Assembly: GCA_965203835.1 (NCBI GenBank)
Contig: OZ241919.1
Coordinates: 1,798,001-1,862,000 of the forward strand
Length of the DNA stretch: 64,000 nt
Reading direction: 5' to 3'
From: CBDCFV01 sp965203835
GTDB lineage: Bacteria; Chloroflexota; Dehalococcoidia; Lucifugimonadales; UBA3495
Shown: in pieces, positions 45,240 through 53,743 of the stretch
Layout of the letters: every line of letters starts with the position of its first letter
Numbering within the stretch: the first letter of the stretch is position 1
Position numbers and translations under genes: made by a program
Notes under the pieces: model-generated
Told to the model about the DNA's origin: nothing
Database searches by the model: none
The model's input: only the letters and a program-made list of their open reading frames with translations

Positions 45240-45572
45240 CTACATTATCAACGTATCTATATTAGTGCCCAACTCCTCAGCGATCCGGGAGAGCGTTGTC
45301 ATAGATCCCGGTTTAAGGCCGCGTTCTATCTCGGATAGATAGCTTCGGCTGATTCCGGTCTTTTGGGAAAGGTCGCGCAATGAGACGCCCAGGTGTTTCC
45401 TGAACGCGGCTAGCGGACTCATGCCATTCATGACCAAGAGGGCCACTTCATGAGGAATTCGGCTGCCGTCTTCCGCTTCCATAGCCGACAACTTATCCTC
45501 AAGTTCCTCATTGCGCGAGACCAGAGCGTCATATTCAGCGCGCGTCAGCGTGATTGTATCGGCGTTAGTCAT
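45240..45572 (-). CDS. HigA-like XRE antitoxin
   Basis: 110 residues. A short N-terminal coiled region (YDALVSRNEELEDKLSAM) precedes an XRE helix-turn-helix (FRKHLGVSLRDLSQKTGISR, YLSEIERGLKPGSMTTLSRI). The gene overlaps the 3' end of the upstream toxin by 8 bases in the toxin-first order of HigBA. It would autorepress at the palindrome at 45843-45861. Confidence 0.85.
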   Translation of the reverse strand: MTNADTITLTRAEYDALVSRNEELEDKLSAMEAEDGSRIPHEVALLVMNGMSPLAAFRKHLGVSLRDLSQKTGISRSYLSEIERGLKPGSMTTLSRIAEELGTNIDTLIM

Positions 45573-45843
45573 AGGACTCTCTCCGGTGCAACACCCTTCT
45601 TATTGCCATGATGACCGTCGTCTCATGTTCCAGCCTGAAGATTACGCGGTAGACACCCACTCTCATCCGCAGGTACCCGCTCCCTGAAAGCGCCGTCACT
45701 TGGTTGGTAAGCGATGTAGGGTCGTCAGCGTATTGTTCAATCTTGGCCACTATGCGTTCGCGGTTCTGCGGGTCCAACCGGCGCATGTCTTTCACTGCCC
45801 TGATTGACCATTCGATTCGTAGTTGACGACGCACAACGCACAT
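45565..45843 (-). CDS. RelE-type toxin of a HigBA-like pair
   Basis: About 92 residues from ATG 45843 (GTG codons shortly after are alternatives). The motif IEWSIRAVKDMRRLDPQNRERI, the GSGYLRMRVGVYRVIFRLE strand pair and the final VIMAIRRVLHRRE are RelE features. It lies on the strand opposite to the selenoprotein gene and between its two 3' ends. The longer frame upstream would start inside the operator palindrome and was rejected. Confidence 0.8.
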   Translation of the reverse strand: MCVVRRQLRIEWSIRAVKDMRRLDPQNRERIVAKIEQYADDPTSLTNQVTALSGSGYLRMRVGVYRVIFRLEHETTVIMAIRRVLHRRESYD

Positions 45844-45861
45844 GTTCGCAATTAGCGAACA
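45843..45861 (-). promoter_or_regulatory. operator palindrome of the toxin-antitoxin pair
   Basis: TGTTCGC-AATTA-GCGAACA is a perfect 7-base inverted repeat at the toxin start. It is a natural binding site for the HTH antitoxin and would block transcription of the pair. Confidence 0.65.
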
Positions 45862-45900
45862 CCATGTCAAGAAGAATAAGTTGGGGAGGTTGTAACATTG

Positions 45901-45992
45901 ACCCCCTCGGCGGTCTGAACTCCGAAGGGGTCAGTCAACGGGTGGCCGTGGCAGAGGAGCAGATTATCTCGGCGCTGACTACGCGGGCATAA
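45901..45992 (+). pseudogene. duplicated 3' end of the UGSC selenoprotein gene
   Basis: These 92 bases match 45133-45221, the last ~29 codons of the selenoprotein gene, with about four mismatches and a 3-base gap near the end (PLGGLNSEGVSQRVAVAEEQ). There is no start codon and nothing upstream belongs to the family. The TA pair at 45240-45843 lies between the two copies, both in the same orientation. The last bases overlap the end of the convergent beta-propeller gene. Confidence 0.9.
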
Positions 45993-47046
45993 GCATAGCG
46001 TAGTGGCTGCCCTTGGATATCGGTGGCAGGTTGTCGGCGATTTGCGACCAACTGTCGCCGCCGTCTTCGCTGCACCAGACCTCGCCGGAGGCGGTTGCCG
46101 CGAAGATTGAGAACGACTCGCCCCAGTCCTCCAGGCTCATCGCCTCTACCGCCGATTGCATCCGGTCCGGCAGTCCGTTCCGCAGGTGCTCCCATGTCCT
46201 GCCGCCGTCGGTGCTGCGGGATATGCGGCTTCCGGCAAAATGGGTCTGGGGCCATGACCCTGGCCCGTATTGGGCAGCGGCCACGAACACCAGGTCGGGC
46301 TTCCGCGGGTGCAGCACCAGCAGGTCCGGATATGCGCCAAGCTCGTGGTCGGTGGTAGCCCAGTGCTCCCAGGAGTCGCCCCCGTCCGAGGTAACGTACA
46401 ACCCGTCGCCGCCGGTGATGTACATCCGGTCGGCGTTCAACGGATTGATCACCGTGCGGTGAACGTCGTCGTCCATACCCGGAATAGTCGTGAAGGTCTT
46501 GCCGCCGTCGACGCTCTTTTGCAACCCGCCAACCTCGATCCCGATGAACAGCGTGTCCGGGTCGCCGGGATGGAAGTTGATGTGCTTGGTGTGGGCGATG
46601 TGAGGAGGCCCGGGGAAGTGCCACTTGGAAGTATCCACCGAACGCAATGCCGGAAGCTCGGCCCAATGCCTGCCAAGGTCGTCGCTGTAGAACAGGTGGG
46701 CCGGTTGGGTGCCGGCGAAGATTCGGACCTTGCCGTTGACCCGCTTGGCCGCCAGGCTGTAAACGTCGTGTTGGGTAATGCCGTCGTCCCGCTGCTCCCA
46801 AGTCTGTCCTCCGTCCTCGCTGACGTACACGGTATCGTTGGTGGCCCCCACGATAATCGCGCCGCTCTCCGGTTCTACGATGACGGCGTGTATGTGCTTG
46901 TCGGGCAATGCCCGGTGGGTCTCCGTCCATCCTTCGCCGTTCCGTTTCAGAAACGCCAGACCGTCCTTGGTGCCGACCAGGACCTCGTCGGACCTGGACT
47001 TTGATGAAAAGATAGTGTCGCCGCCGTGGGATAGCGTTATAGCCAT
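45979..47046 (-). CDS. BNR/sortilin-like beta-propeller protein
   Basis: 355 residues from ATG 47046 with GGAGGG upstream. It has repeated VYVSEDGGQTWEQR, LYVTSDGGDSWEHW, ISRSTDGGRTWEHL and VWCSEDGGDSWSQI blades, the Asp-box / BNR repeats of seven- or ten-bladed propellers such as VPS10 and YCF48-like proteins. No signal peptide is visible. Function unknown; such propellers often bind sugars or proteins. Confidence 0.82.
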   Translation of the reverse strand: MAITLSHGGDTIFSSKSRSDEVLVGTKDGLAFLKRNGEGWTETHRALPDKHIHAVIVEPESGAIIVGATNDTVYVSEDGGQTWEQRDDGITQHDVYSLAAKRVNGKVRIFAGTQPAHLFYSDDLGRHWAELPALRSVDTSKWHFPGPPHIAHTKHINFHPGDPDTLFIGIEVGGLQKSVDGGKTFTTIPGMDDDVHRTVINPLNADRMYITGGDGLYVTSDGGDSWEHWATTDHELGAYPDLLVLHPRKPDLVFVAAAQYGPGSWPQTHFAGSRISRSTDGGRTWEHLRNGLPDRMQSAVEAMSLEDWGESFSIFAATASGEVWCSEDGGDSWSQIADNLPPISKGSHYAMLMPA

Positions 47047-47234
47047 CGGTCCCTCCTTGCCATGACGGGCAATGCCCGCCACTGTATGCTTGTGCTGCAA
47101 GCATAGGTTGGGGGAGTCATGGGCGTCAATCCCGATGGTTCCTGTCACCACCGGCTCTCCAAGCAGCCTGACCGTGTTAAAATTGGGCGACACAGCTTTA
47201 AACGCAGCCTTAGGGAGCGGCTTGGAGGTCATAC

Positions 47235-48317
47235 ATGCACTTCGGCATGATAATGGAATGCGATTACCGGTACGGGTCCACCCAGGAGGAGGCCTTTGAC
47301 GAGGCTTTCCACTTGGCGGACGCGGCGGAGTCTGGGGGCATGGACGGGGTATGGCTGGCGGAAAGGCACTTCGCCGCGCCGCTCAACCCCTTGGACGATC
47401 AGGGCGCAGGAATACCTTCGATAGTGTCGGCCCCGCTCATCATGGCCAGCGCCATTGCCGCCCGCACCGAGCGGCTGAGGATCGGGATAGCAGTCAATGT
47501 GCTGCCCCTGAACCACCCCATTCGCATGGCCGAAGAGATTGCCACCGTCGACCAAGTCAGCCGGGGCAGGTTCGACTTCGGCGCGGGACGCAGCGGGTTC
47601 GCCCGGTCCTATGAAGGTTACGGAATCCCATACGAGGAGAGCCGTGAACGGTTCCAGGAGTGCTTGGACGTTATCCTAGCGGCTTGGACCAACGAACGGT
47701 TTTCCCACCAAGGGAAGCATTACACTTTCGACAACGTTTGCGTCCTGCCCAAGCCTTACCAGAAGCCCTACCCGCCGGTGCGGATCGCCGCTACAACCAT
47801 CGATACCTTCCCCATGGTGGGGAAGCAGGGACACAACATCTTCGTGGGGCTTCGCGGCATGGACCGCCCTGACTTGGTGCGCAACCTGGAAGTGTACCGG
47901 CAGGCTTGGAAGGACGCAGGCCACGCCGGAGAGGGGGATGTTCTGATACGGATCCCGGTGTACGTGGCGGAGACCGACGAGATAGCCCTCGAAGAAGCCC
48001 AGGCCAGCACCATGCGCTCCTATCGGCGGATGGCCCAGAACTACGCCGCATCGTCCACCGATGCAGGGGCGACGGCTTCCGAGGAACGGGTAGAGCGCGG
48101 GCAGCGACTGTCCCAAGTAACCTACGAAGACCTGTTGCGGGACCGGCTGGCCTACGGCAGCCCGGAATCGGTGGCGCGGCAGTTGGCGGAGATACAAGCG
48201 GAACTGCAACTGTCCGGCGTCATCACCGAGATGAACGTTGGCGGGCTGATACCCCAGGACCGGGTGCTCAACTCGCTGAAGCTGTTCACCAAGGAAGTAA
48301 TACCGGCCCTGTCTTAG
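47235..48317 (+). CDS. luciferase-like FMN-dependent monooxygenase
   Basis: 360 residues, clear paralogue of the protein at 4329-5387: MHFGMIMECDYRYGSTQEEA, GVWLAERHFAAP and RLRIGIAVNVLPLNHPIRMA. The flavin-binding GRSGF and VLPKPYQKPYPP segments are conserved. No reductase is adjacent. It lies opposite the beta-propeller gene. Substrate unknown. Confidence 0.85.
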   Translation: MHFGMIMECDYRYGSTQEEAFDEAFHLADAAESGGMDGVWLAERHFAAPLNPLDDQGAGIPSIVSAPLIMASAIAARTERLRIGIAVNVLPLNHPIRMAEEIATVDQVSRGRFDFGAGRSGFARSYEGYGIPYEESRERFQECLDVILAAWTNERFSHQGKHYTFDNVCVLPKPYQKPYPPVRIAATTIDTFPMVGKQGHNIFVGLRGMDRPDLVRNLEVYRQAWKDAGHAGEGDVLIRIPVYVAETDEIALEEAQASTMRSYRRMAQNYAASSTDAGATASEERVERGQRLSQVTYEDLLRDRLAYGSPESVARQLAEIQAELQLSGVITEMNVGGLIPQDRVLNSLKLFTKEVIPALS

Positions 48318-48332
48318 AAGCTATTTCAGCCA

Positions 48333-48384
48333 ATGGATTCCCGCCCCCGTCTCCACGAGGGCAGGATCTTCGCGGGAATGACGA
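48333..48384. repeat. dispersed palindromic repeat
   Basis: GATTCCCGCCCCCGTCTCCAC, then GCGGGAATGACG, interrupted by a short insert. Window-wide palindrome family. Confidence 0.65.
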
Positions 48385-48416
48385 GTTGGGTAGTGCACCA
48401 AGGCTTGAGATAGGAC

Positions 48417-49187
48417 CTAGCCCGCGTCGGTTTCTGCCCCGGCTTGCAACCGGGGCAGGATGAACTTTTCTATGGCTTGCGCCAACCCGTCCTCTTCGGC
48501 GGTCGGCGCTATATAGTCGGCCAACTCCTTCAACTCGTCCGGGGCGTTGCCCATGACGATCCGCGAGCCGCAGACCTTCAGCATAGGCAAGTCGTTGTAG
48601 CTGTCTCCGGCGGCAACCGCGTCTTCTACTCCTGCGCCCAGCATCGACATAAGTTGCGCAGCGGCCGCGCCCTTGTCTACTCCTGCGCGGGTGAAGTCCA
48701 CCGCCCACAGGTCGTTGTAGGGCAAGTAGACCTTGATGACCTGCATATCGCCGTCGCCGCTCAACTCGGCTGCTACTGCGTTGGCCGTTTCTTCCGTCAT
48801 ATCCAACGCCGACACCCTCACCACGTCCCAGCCGTTGATCTGATCGATGCTCCTGACCGACCCTGCAGGGTAAGTTGCTATGAATTCTACGCCGTGTCGA
48901 TGGAGATAGCGCACAACCCTTTCCGCATTGACCGGGTCCAACGGGCTGAACCACAGGATTTCGCTGTTGGAGGGGTCTACGATCCTGGCGCCGCCGTCGC
49001 AAATCTGGGGAGCGGTCAGACCGATCCGGTTGGCATATTCGATGGTTTGGCGGCTCTCGCGCCCAGTGGCAATGGACACCGGAATTCGCCGGGCCAACCG
49101 CCCCACCGCCTCTTTCACCCTGGCCGACACTTCTTCGCTGGGGTCGATGAGGGTTCCGTCCAAGTCGACAATGAGAGCCCTAATCAC
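48417..49187 (-). CDS. HAD-superfamily Cof-type phosphatase
   Basis: 256 residues. Motif I DLDGTLID is at about residue 8 and motif IV GDSYNDLPML near residue 200; SIATGRESR carries motif II. This is the HAD IIB (Cof / sucrose-phosphatase) subgroup with a cap domain. Substrate unknown; such enzymes remove phosphate from sugars, flavin precursors and other metabolites. Confidence 0.88.
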   Translation of the reverse strand: MIRALIVDLDGTLIDPSEEVSARVKEAVGRLARRIPVSIATGRESRQTIEYANRIGLTAPQICDGGARIVDPSNSEILWFSPLDPVNAERVVRYLHRHGVEFIATYPAGSVRSIDQINGWDVVRVSALDMTEETANAVAAELSGDGDMQVIKVYLPYNDLWAVDFTRAGVDKGAAAAQLMSMLGAGVEDAVAAGDSYNDLPMLKVCGSRIVMGNAPDELKELADYIAPTAEEDGLAQAIEKFILPRLQAGAETDAG

Positions 49188-49215
49188 GGGCGCCCCACCG
49201 TCTTTCCAGACCCGC

Positions 49216-49285
49216 TAACGTCATTCCCGCCTCTTCACCGTTATCCCCGCTTCCCCATCGTCTTTCCCGCGAAGGCGGGAATCCA
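49216..49285. repeat. dispersed palindromic repeats
   Basis: CATTCCCGCCTC and ATCCCCGCTTCC half copies followed by the full palindrome TTCCCGCGAAGGCGGGAA at 49264-49281. Confidence 0.75.
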
Positions 49286-49328
49286 TTCGCGACATTCAAG
49301 GTTTCCTTCACGGACGTACTGCGTTCGC

Positions 49329-50402
49329 TCATTGGGCCAAGGCCGGGATAACTTCTTCGCCGAACAGCCTCAAGGACTTCATGGACTGTTCCTGGGGCAT
49401 GGCGCCGAACCGGTGGTTGGCGCAGAAGATGTCGTACCCAATGAGTTCATGCTGCTCCTTCAGCTTGCGGGCCACCGTCTCCGGGCTGCCCACCAAGGCC
49501 AGGCCATTGTCGATCCAGAAGTCGTAGGATGTACCCATTCCTTGGAACACCCGTGCAAGCTCCTGGTTGGTGGGAGTGTCCTGGTTGCCCAGGAAGCCGA
49601 TGCGCGTCCTGGCGATGCCTTCCCTGCCCAGCGCACGGGAGGTCAACAGGGGCTGTTCCGCCTGTTGACGCGCCAACTCGTCGGTCTCGGCAACGTGTAC
49701 AGCCCGCATCAGGAAGGTGCGGGGCATGGGGTCGGGGTGTTCGCTCTCCTTCCACACCTTGCGGAAGTATTCGAACTTTTCGGCGACCACGGGGTCGACG
49801 TCCAGGTTTTGAGACACGTTGTAGTTGTTCCTAGCGGCGTACTCCAGCGATGCCGGGCTGTGCGCGCCCACCCAGACCGGCGGGTGGGGTTGCTGGAAAG
49901 GCTTGGGCACGGGAAGGGCTTCGTCGTACTGCCAGTACTGGCCGTTATAGGTGACTTCTTCTTGAGTCCATGCCTTGATGATGATGTCGAGGGCCTCGCT
50001 GGCCATCCTCTGACGCTCGAAGAAGTTCATGTTCCACCGGATGAACTCGTGCTCGGCCACCCCTATGCCGGTGCCGAACTCCAGCCGCCCGTGGGACAAC
50101 TGGTCCAGCATGGCCGCTTCCTGGGCCAGCCTCATGGGGTTGTAAAAGGGCAACTGGTAGATCATCACGCCGATGCGCAGCTTGGTGGTGCGCTGGGCCA
50201 CCGCCGACAGGTACACGCTGGGGGCGGTGTTCTGCCCCACATGGGAGTTCTGGTGCTCGATAATGTAATAGGAGTGGTAGCCCAACTCCTCGGCCAGTAC
50301 GGCCTCCCGCAGGTGCTGGTCATAGACCTCGGCGACCGTGGGCGCTTGGGACATGTCCTGGACGCCGAAGCCGTCCCACAGCGCGAATTCCAAGTTTGCC
50401 AT
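49329..50402 (-). CDS. luciferase-like FMN-dependent monooxygenase
   Basis: 357 residues from ATG 50402 with GAGAGG upstream. It has SYYIIEHQNSHVGQNTAPSV, TKLRIGVMIYQLPFYNPMRLA and RLEFGTGIGVAEHEF, the standard LLM barrel blocks. It belongs to a different subgroup from the other two monooxygenases in the window, as the N-terminus and active-site blocks differ. Confidence 0.87.
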   Translation of the reverse strand: MANLEFALWDGFGVQDMSQAPTVAEVYDQHLREAVLAEELGYHSYYIIEHQNSHVGQNTAPSVYLSAVAQRTTKLRIGVMIYQLPFYNPMRLAQEAAMLDQLSHGRLEFGTGIGVAEHEFIRWNMNFFERQRMASEALDIIIKAWTQEEVTYNGQYWQYDEALPVPKPFQQPHPPVWVGAHSPASLEYAARNNYNVSQNLDVDPVVAEKFEYFRKVWKESEHPDPMPRTFLMRAVHVAETDELARQQAEQPLLTSRALGREGIARTRIGFLGNQDTPTNQELARVFQGMGTSYDFWIDNGLALVGSPETVARKLKEQHELIGYDIFCANHRFGAMPQEQSMKSLRLFGEEVIPALAQ

Positions 50403-50489
50403 ACGACACCTCTCGTAAGCCATCTGAAAGGCGGTCTGATGCTCTAATTCAGGGTGGTAAGTGGTACGTACCGGCTTGGTCTCCACAAT

Positions 50490-50522
50490 AAATTAGAGAG
50501 GGGAGGTCTCCCCTCTCTAACA
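50490..50522 (-). terminator. Rho-independent terminator
   Basis: TTAGAGAGGGGAG and CTCCCCTCTCTAA form a perfect 13-base stem at 50494-50521, followed on the minus strand by TTTATTG. It ends the transcript from the coiled-coil gene at 50544-50837. Confidence 0.75.
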
Positions 50523-50543
50523 CACTGGTTACCGGTGACAGCT

Positions 50544-50837
50544 TTAGCTGCCTACGAAACGACCGACGAGCGTTGCCACCAGCAATGCACCGCCGATAGC
50601 GATGACTGCGTAGAATAGACGGTCAATCCGCCGGTTCACTTCCAACAAGGCAGTATCGGTCCGGCGCTGGTTTTCCAATATAGCGGTGTTCGTCTGGCGC
50701 TGGTTTTCCAACATGGTCGCCTCTAAGCTACTCAACCGTTCTTCCAGACGGCGCAACCCTTCCTCCAACCGGCCAAGGGTGTGCCATATATTGTCGCTGT
50801 CAGCTAGGGCGACCACTGCGCGCGCTACTCCATCCAA
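50544..50837 (-). CDS. small coiled-coil membrane protein
   Basis: 97 residues. A coiled coil of heptads (LGRLEEGLRRLEERLSSLE, then near-repeats NQRQTNTAILE and NQRRTDTALLE) precedes a single C-terminal membrane helix (FYAVIAIGGALLVATLVG). Not assigned to a named family. It has the shape of a tail-anchored oligomer. It lies between a terminator and the VOC gene on the same strand. Confidence 0.6.
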   Translation of the reverse strand: MDGVARAVVALADSDNIWHTLGRLEEGLRRLEERLSSLEATMLENQRQTNTAILENQRRTDTALLEVNRRIDRLFYAVIAIGGALLVATLVGRFVGS

Positions 50838-50847
50838 AGACCAGAGC

Positions 50848-51297
50848 TTAGCTGAAGACCAACTCCGTGTTCTTCCGGCCGGGGCGACGCATTTCCTCCA
50901 AGCCCTCTTCCGCGGTATCGAAGGTATTGCAGAACAGCTCGATGCCGTTGCCGTCGGGGTCCTTGATGTAGATGCTCTTGGTCATGCTGTGGTCGGTGGT
51001 CCGCATCTCCATCCCGTGGTCCTTGAGCGTGTGGTAGTACGCGGTCAGCGTTTCGAAGTCTTCGACCTGGAGGGCCATGTGGTTCAGCCCCAGGGCGCCT
51101 TCCTTCACCGGCTCGGCGTCGGGGGCGGCTTGGAACAGCGCCAGGTCGTGGTGGATCCTGCCGCAGGTCAAAAAGGTGCCGAATCCCGGCCGGTCGACCG
51201 CGACCTCAAACCCCAGGACCTCGGTGTAGAACTTGGTCGAAGCTTCCTGGTCTTTTACGTTGATGACGAGGTGACCGACTCTCTTTGGTGATGGCAT
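50848..51297 (-). CDS. VOC-family dioxygenase/glyoxalase-like protein
   Basis: 149 residues. Two beta-alpha-beta-beta-beta modules are visible: RVGHLVINVKDQEASTKFYT and LGLNHMALQVEDFETLTAYY, with metal ligands His near the start of each and Glu in DPDGNGIELF. This fits a catechol 2,3-dioxygenase-like or other VOC metalloenzyme. Substrate unknown. It lies 10 bases upstream of the coiled-coil gene. Confidence 0.85.
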   Translation of the reverse strand: MPSPKRVGHLVINVKDQEASTKFYTEVLGFEVAVDRPGFGTFLTCGRIHHDLALFQAAPDAEPVKEGALGLNHMALQVEDFETLTAYYHTLKDHGMEMRTTDHSMTKSIYIKDPDGNGIELFCNTFDTAEEGLEEMRRPGRKNTELVFS

Positions 51298-51421
51298 ACT
51301 TCCTCTCCTTTTGACAACTCAATGCAGTCACGCATTTGTTGATGATTACTATACGCTGGCGGTGATTGTTTGCCAAGGGTTGAGCATCGGAACAGCGGGG
51401 CCGCGAACACGAGCGTGGAAT

Positions 51422-51517
51422 TTACGCTCCCTCTTCCAAGCGTCGGAGACGCTCTCGAAGCAACCGCGCCTCGGTCTCAGCACTTGCTGCCCGAGCCTCG
51501 GCTTCAACCAAGAGCAT
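51422..51517 (-). pseudogene. C-terminal fragment of a Uma2-type coiled coil
   Basis: The minus strand encodes VEAEARAASAETEARLLRER, LRRLEEGA and a stop at 51422-51424. This has the charged coiled-coil tail pattern of Uma2 proteins (compare the tail at 40794-41609). The frame is closed upstream and overlaps the 3' end of the VapC gene, so only the tail remains. It is a gene end without a gene, directly downstream of a TA module. Confidence 0.45.
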
Positions 51518-51929
51518 CGCGGCTGAAGGGGTTGATGACTCGGAGTCCACCGTAGTCTTGCTGGTCGTTCATGTCCTCAGAGTAAACTGCTTCGCAGCCA
51601 ATGACTCCTGCTGCGGCCAGTATCGACGCATCCCAGTAGGAGATGCCGAAACGGTTGCTGAGTTCTGTAGCCCTACGGAAGACCTGCTCCGTCACCGGCT
51701 GTACGGGTATTCTCCTAAGGGTTTCAATGAACCTGAGAGCATCCTGGTGGGTCAGCCTGTTGGCCCGGGACTGTCTGGTAGCCTGGTAGTAGAACTCGGC
51801 CAGCACTTGGACTGAGAGGGCAAGGTTGTCCCTGTCGGCTAGAATCTCGATGGCCAAGGCGCGCTTGTTGGCCTCTGAGGGGTCTGCGCTGACGGCGTAA
51901 AGGAGAATGTTGGAGTCAGCGAGCCGCAT
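51504..51929 (-). CDS. vapC: VapC-type PIN-domain toxin
   Basis: 141 residues with the PIN acids: Asp in MRLADSNILLYAVS, Glu in QVLAEFYYQAT, Asp in SYWDASILAAA and Asp near the end in YSEDMNDQ. It overlaps the RHH antitoxin gene by 14 bases. It should cleave RNA. It is a different PIN subgroup from the one at 16912-17322. Confidence 0.85.
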   Translation of the reverse strand: MRLADSNILLYAVSADPSEANKRALAIEILADRDNLALSVQVLAEFYYQATRQSRANRLTHQDALRFIETLRRIPVQPVTEQVFRRATELSNRFGISYWDASILAAAGVIGCEAVYSEDMNDQQDYGGLRVINPFSRDALG

Positions 51930-52206
51930 TGCGCTGGTACATCTGCTCTCTGGTCAGGTTGTCCGTCATGGAAATCCCGATCCCCTTCCGCTGGAATTCC
52001 TCCGTTATCTCCCTTAGCTCTCGCTGGTGCTTTTCGCTCTCGGTGTCGCCCGAGGCTGCTTGGTGATCTGGGCCCAGAAGCCTCATCATTTGGTCTCTGA
52101 TCAATGCCGAGACGGAAGTCCCCTGTTCCGTGGCCATGATCCGCAGTCTTCGGTGGGTTTCTTCGTCCACGCTGATGCTGACGTTCTTCATGTCTTTCGC
52201 TGCCAC
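51916..52206 (-). CDS. vapB: CopG/ribbon-helix-helix antitoxin
   Basis: 96 residues. KNVSISVDEETHRRLRIMAT followed by GTSVSALIRDQM is an RHH DNA-binding unit. The middle region (HQRELREITEEFQRKG) and end (MTDNLTREQMYQR) bind the VapC toxin. ATG 52206 and ATG 52191 are both possible starts; the RHH strand begins shortly after the latter. Confidence 0.8.
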   Translation of the reverse strand: MAAKDMKNVSISVDEETHRRLRIMATEQGTSVSALIRDQMMRLLGPDHQAASGDTESEKHQRELREITEEFQRKGIGISMTDNLTREQMYQRNAAR

Positions 52207-52392
52207 TATTTCACTGAAGCACTACTATCCTTGCAGGAGTTTATCTGCTCCCCATTCCCGTTGGCAACTTGGCTGGCAAGGTTCCCTTATGCCTGTGCGC
52301 GTCGATTTGGGCTGGAGGAAACCACTCACAGGCATGAATTTCGCCGGTTTGTGTCACTCTGTGTCACGTCATCTCGTGGTAAGACTATATGG

Positions 52393-52412
52393 TTTCCCGC
52401 CTTCGCGGGAAA
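52393..52412. repeat. dispersed palindromic repeat
   Basis: TTTCCCGCCTTCGCGGGAAA, window-wide palindrome family, ~115 bases before a lipoprotein gene. Confidence 0.75.
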
Positions 52413-52528
52413 GAAGAGAGAATGAAAAGACACCGGACGGGGTTTCTTTCTTTGACGACGGTGAAGTCAATTGAACAGTACCATAGTAAGACTCCTGCGC
52501 AGGAGTTGGAAAGGGAGAGAGATGTCTG

Positions 52529-53428
52529 ATGGAACACCTTTTCGTAAAAACTGGTCGATTGACCCTGATCATGGCCGTCATGCTTCTGATGGCGGCTTTA
52601 CTCGCCTGCGGACCGGCGACCCAGTCCGTACCCGGTGAACAAACTGCCCCGCATCCGGGCCAGCAGGATGGCGACGGGACTCCCGCACCCGCGGAAGAGG
52701 ACGCCCCTCAATATCCCAAGCTGGACGCGACTTTCCAAGAGATTGTGCAGCGGTTCGAGAATGGCGAACTGTCTGAGACTGAGGCGGCTGCCTTGGCGCC
52801 AGACCATTTTGAGTCCCTTGTCATGGTCACGGTCGACGTCTCGAGCAACCTTGATGCCATAGATGATTGGCTCTCAAGACAGAACCTCGAAGATCCCCGG
52901 CGCTTTGCGAATCCCAATCATGATCCTATGTATATCAATACTTGGGTACCTGTGTCCCTGCTGGGATCCCTATCACAGCAGGAAGGTGTCATAGTAGTTT
53001 CGTCCACGTACGATTACTATTTGTACGAGAAAAGTGCTTCCGGTGACGGCATGGTTGAGGCGCGGCTTCCAGTCGCTCCGCCGAAACCGACCCAGAAATA
53101 TCCTTCCATAAACGATCCCCAACTCCAGATGCGAATCGCGGAGGTGCAGAGAGCGAAGGAGGCCCAGAATCAGGGTAGCGTATCTTCACAGGAAGTCGAA
53201 GATTCCGTCGTGGATGTGGAAATTGGTCTCACCTCCAACACCCTGACGGTGGCCGAGTGGCTGAGGAACAGTGGAGTGGATCCCGTGTACGCCTACGAGT
53301 ACGAAGACGGGTCCGGAGGCGAGATCGAGGCTTTGGTGCCATTGTCCTTGCTGGGAGTCTTGGCGGAGATGGAGGAAGTCGTGTTAATTGAAGAAGTTTA
53401 CCGCATTTGGAAGGTTGACAAGGAATAG
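52529..53428 (+). CDS. secreted lipoprotein with two similar modules
   Basis: 299 residues. The signal ends in MAALLACGPA (lipobox) and a short Pro/Gln-rich linker follows. Two modules share a pattern: VDVSSNLDAIDDWLSRQ..VPVSLLGSLSQQEGVIVV and VEIGLTSNTLTVAEWLRNSG..VPLSLLGVLAEMEEVVLI. The V(P)(V/L)SLLG.L block with a following hydrophobic strand is common in Chloroflexota surface proteins and resembles protease propeptide-like domains. Function unknown. Confidence 0.65.
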   Translation: MEHLFVKTGRLTLIMAVMLLMAALLACGPATQSVPGEQTAPHPGQQDGDGTPAPAEEDAPQYPKLDATFQEIVQRFENGELSETEAAALAPDHFESLVMVTVDVSSNLDAIDDWLSRQNLEDPRRFANPNHDPMYINTWVPVSLLGSLSQQEGVIVVSSTYDYYLYEKSASGDGMVEARLPVAPPKPTQKYPSINDPQLQMRIAEVQRAKEAQNQGSVSSQEVEDSVVDVEIGLTSNTLTVAEWLRNSGVDPVYAYEYEDGSGGEIEALVPLSLLGVLAEMEEVVLIEEVYRIWKVDKE

Positions 53429-53743
53429 GGGAACTTTGATGCGCTCGTTGAGGAACGCCGCTGGTCCCGAATGGTAGAGGAGATCGTGTTTTCCGCGATC
53501 GTCCCGACGTTGGCCATAGCGTCGGCATACCCGCAAAAATGTCTTTTGTATCCCCTCGGCTTACTCCTCTATCTTTAGTACGACCCCCGTGGTTTGCCCG
53601 CAAATGGGGATTTTGCTACACTAGGCGCGCCTGACGCACCCCTGTTTGTTACCGGGGCGCCCTCTCCGTCTTTCCCGCGAAGGCAGGAATCCCAAGGGGG
53701 CAGGCTTTGCAGCGCAGGCAGACCTACAGCAAGAGGAGCGGCC
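53429..53743. other. gene-free spacer
   Basis: A short open stretch (FDALVEERRWSRMVEEIV in the plus strand, 53434-53575) could be a gene remnant but has no start signal or homologue that I recognise. A palindromic repeat copy (TTTCCCGCGAAGGCAGGAAT, 53671-53690) lies near the end. Nothing else was recognised. Confidence 0.4.
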
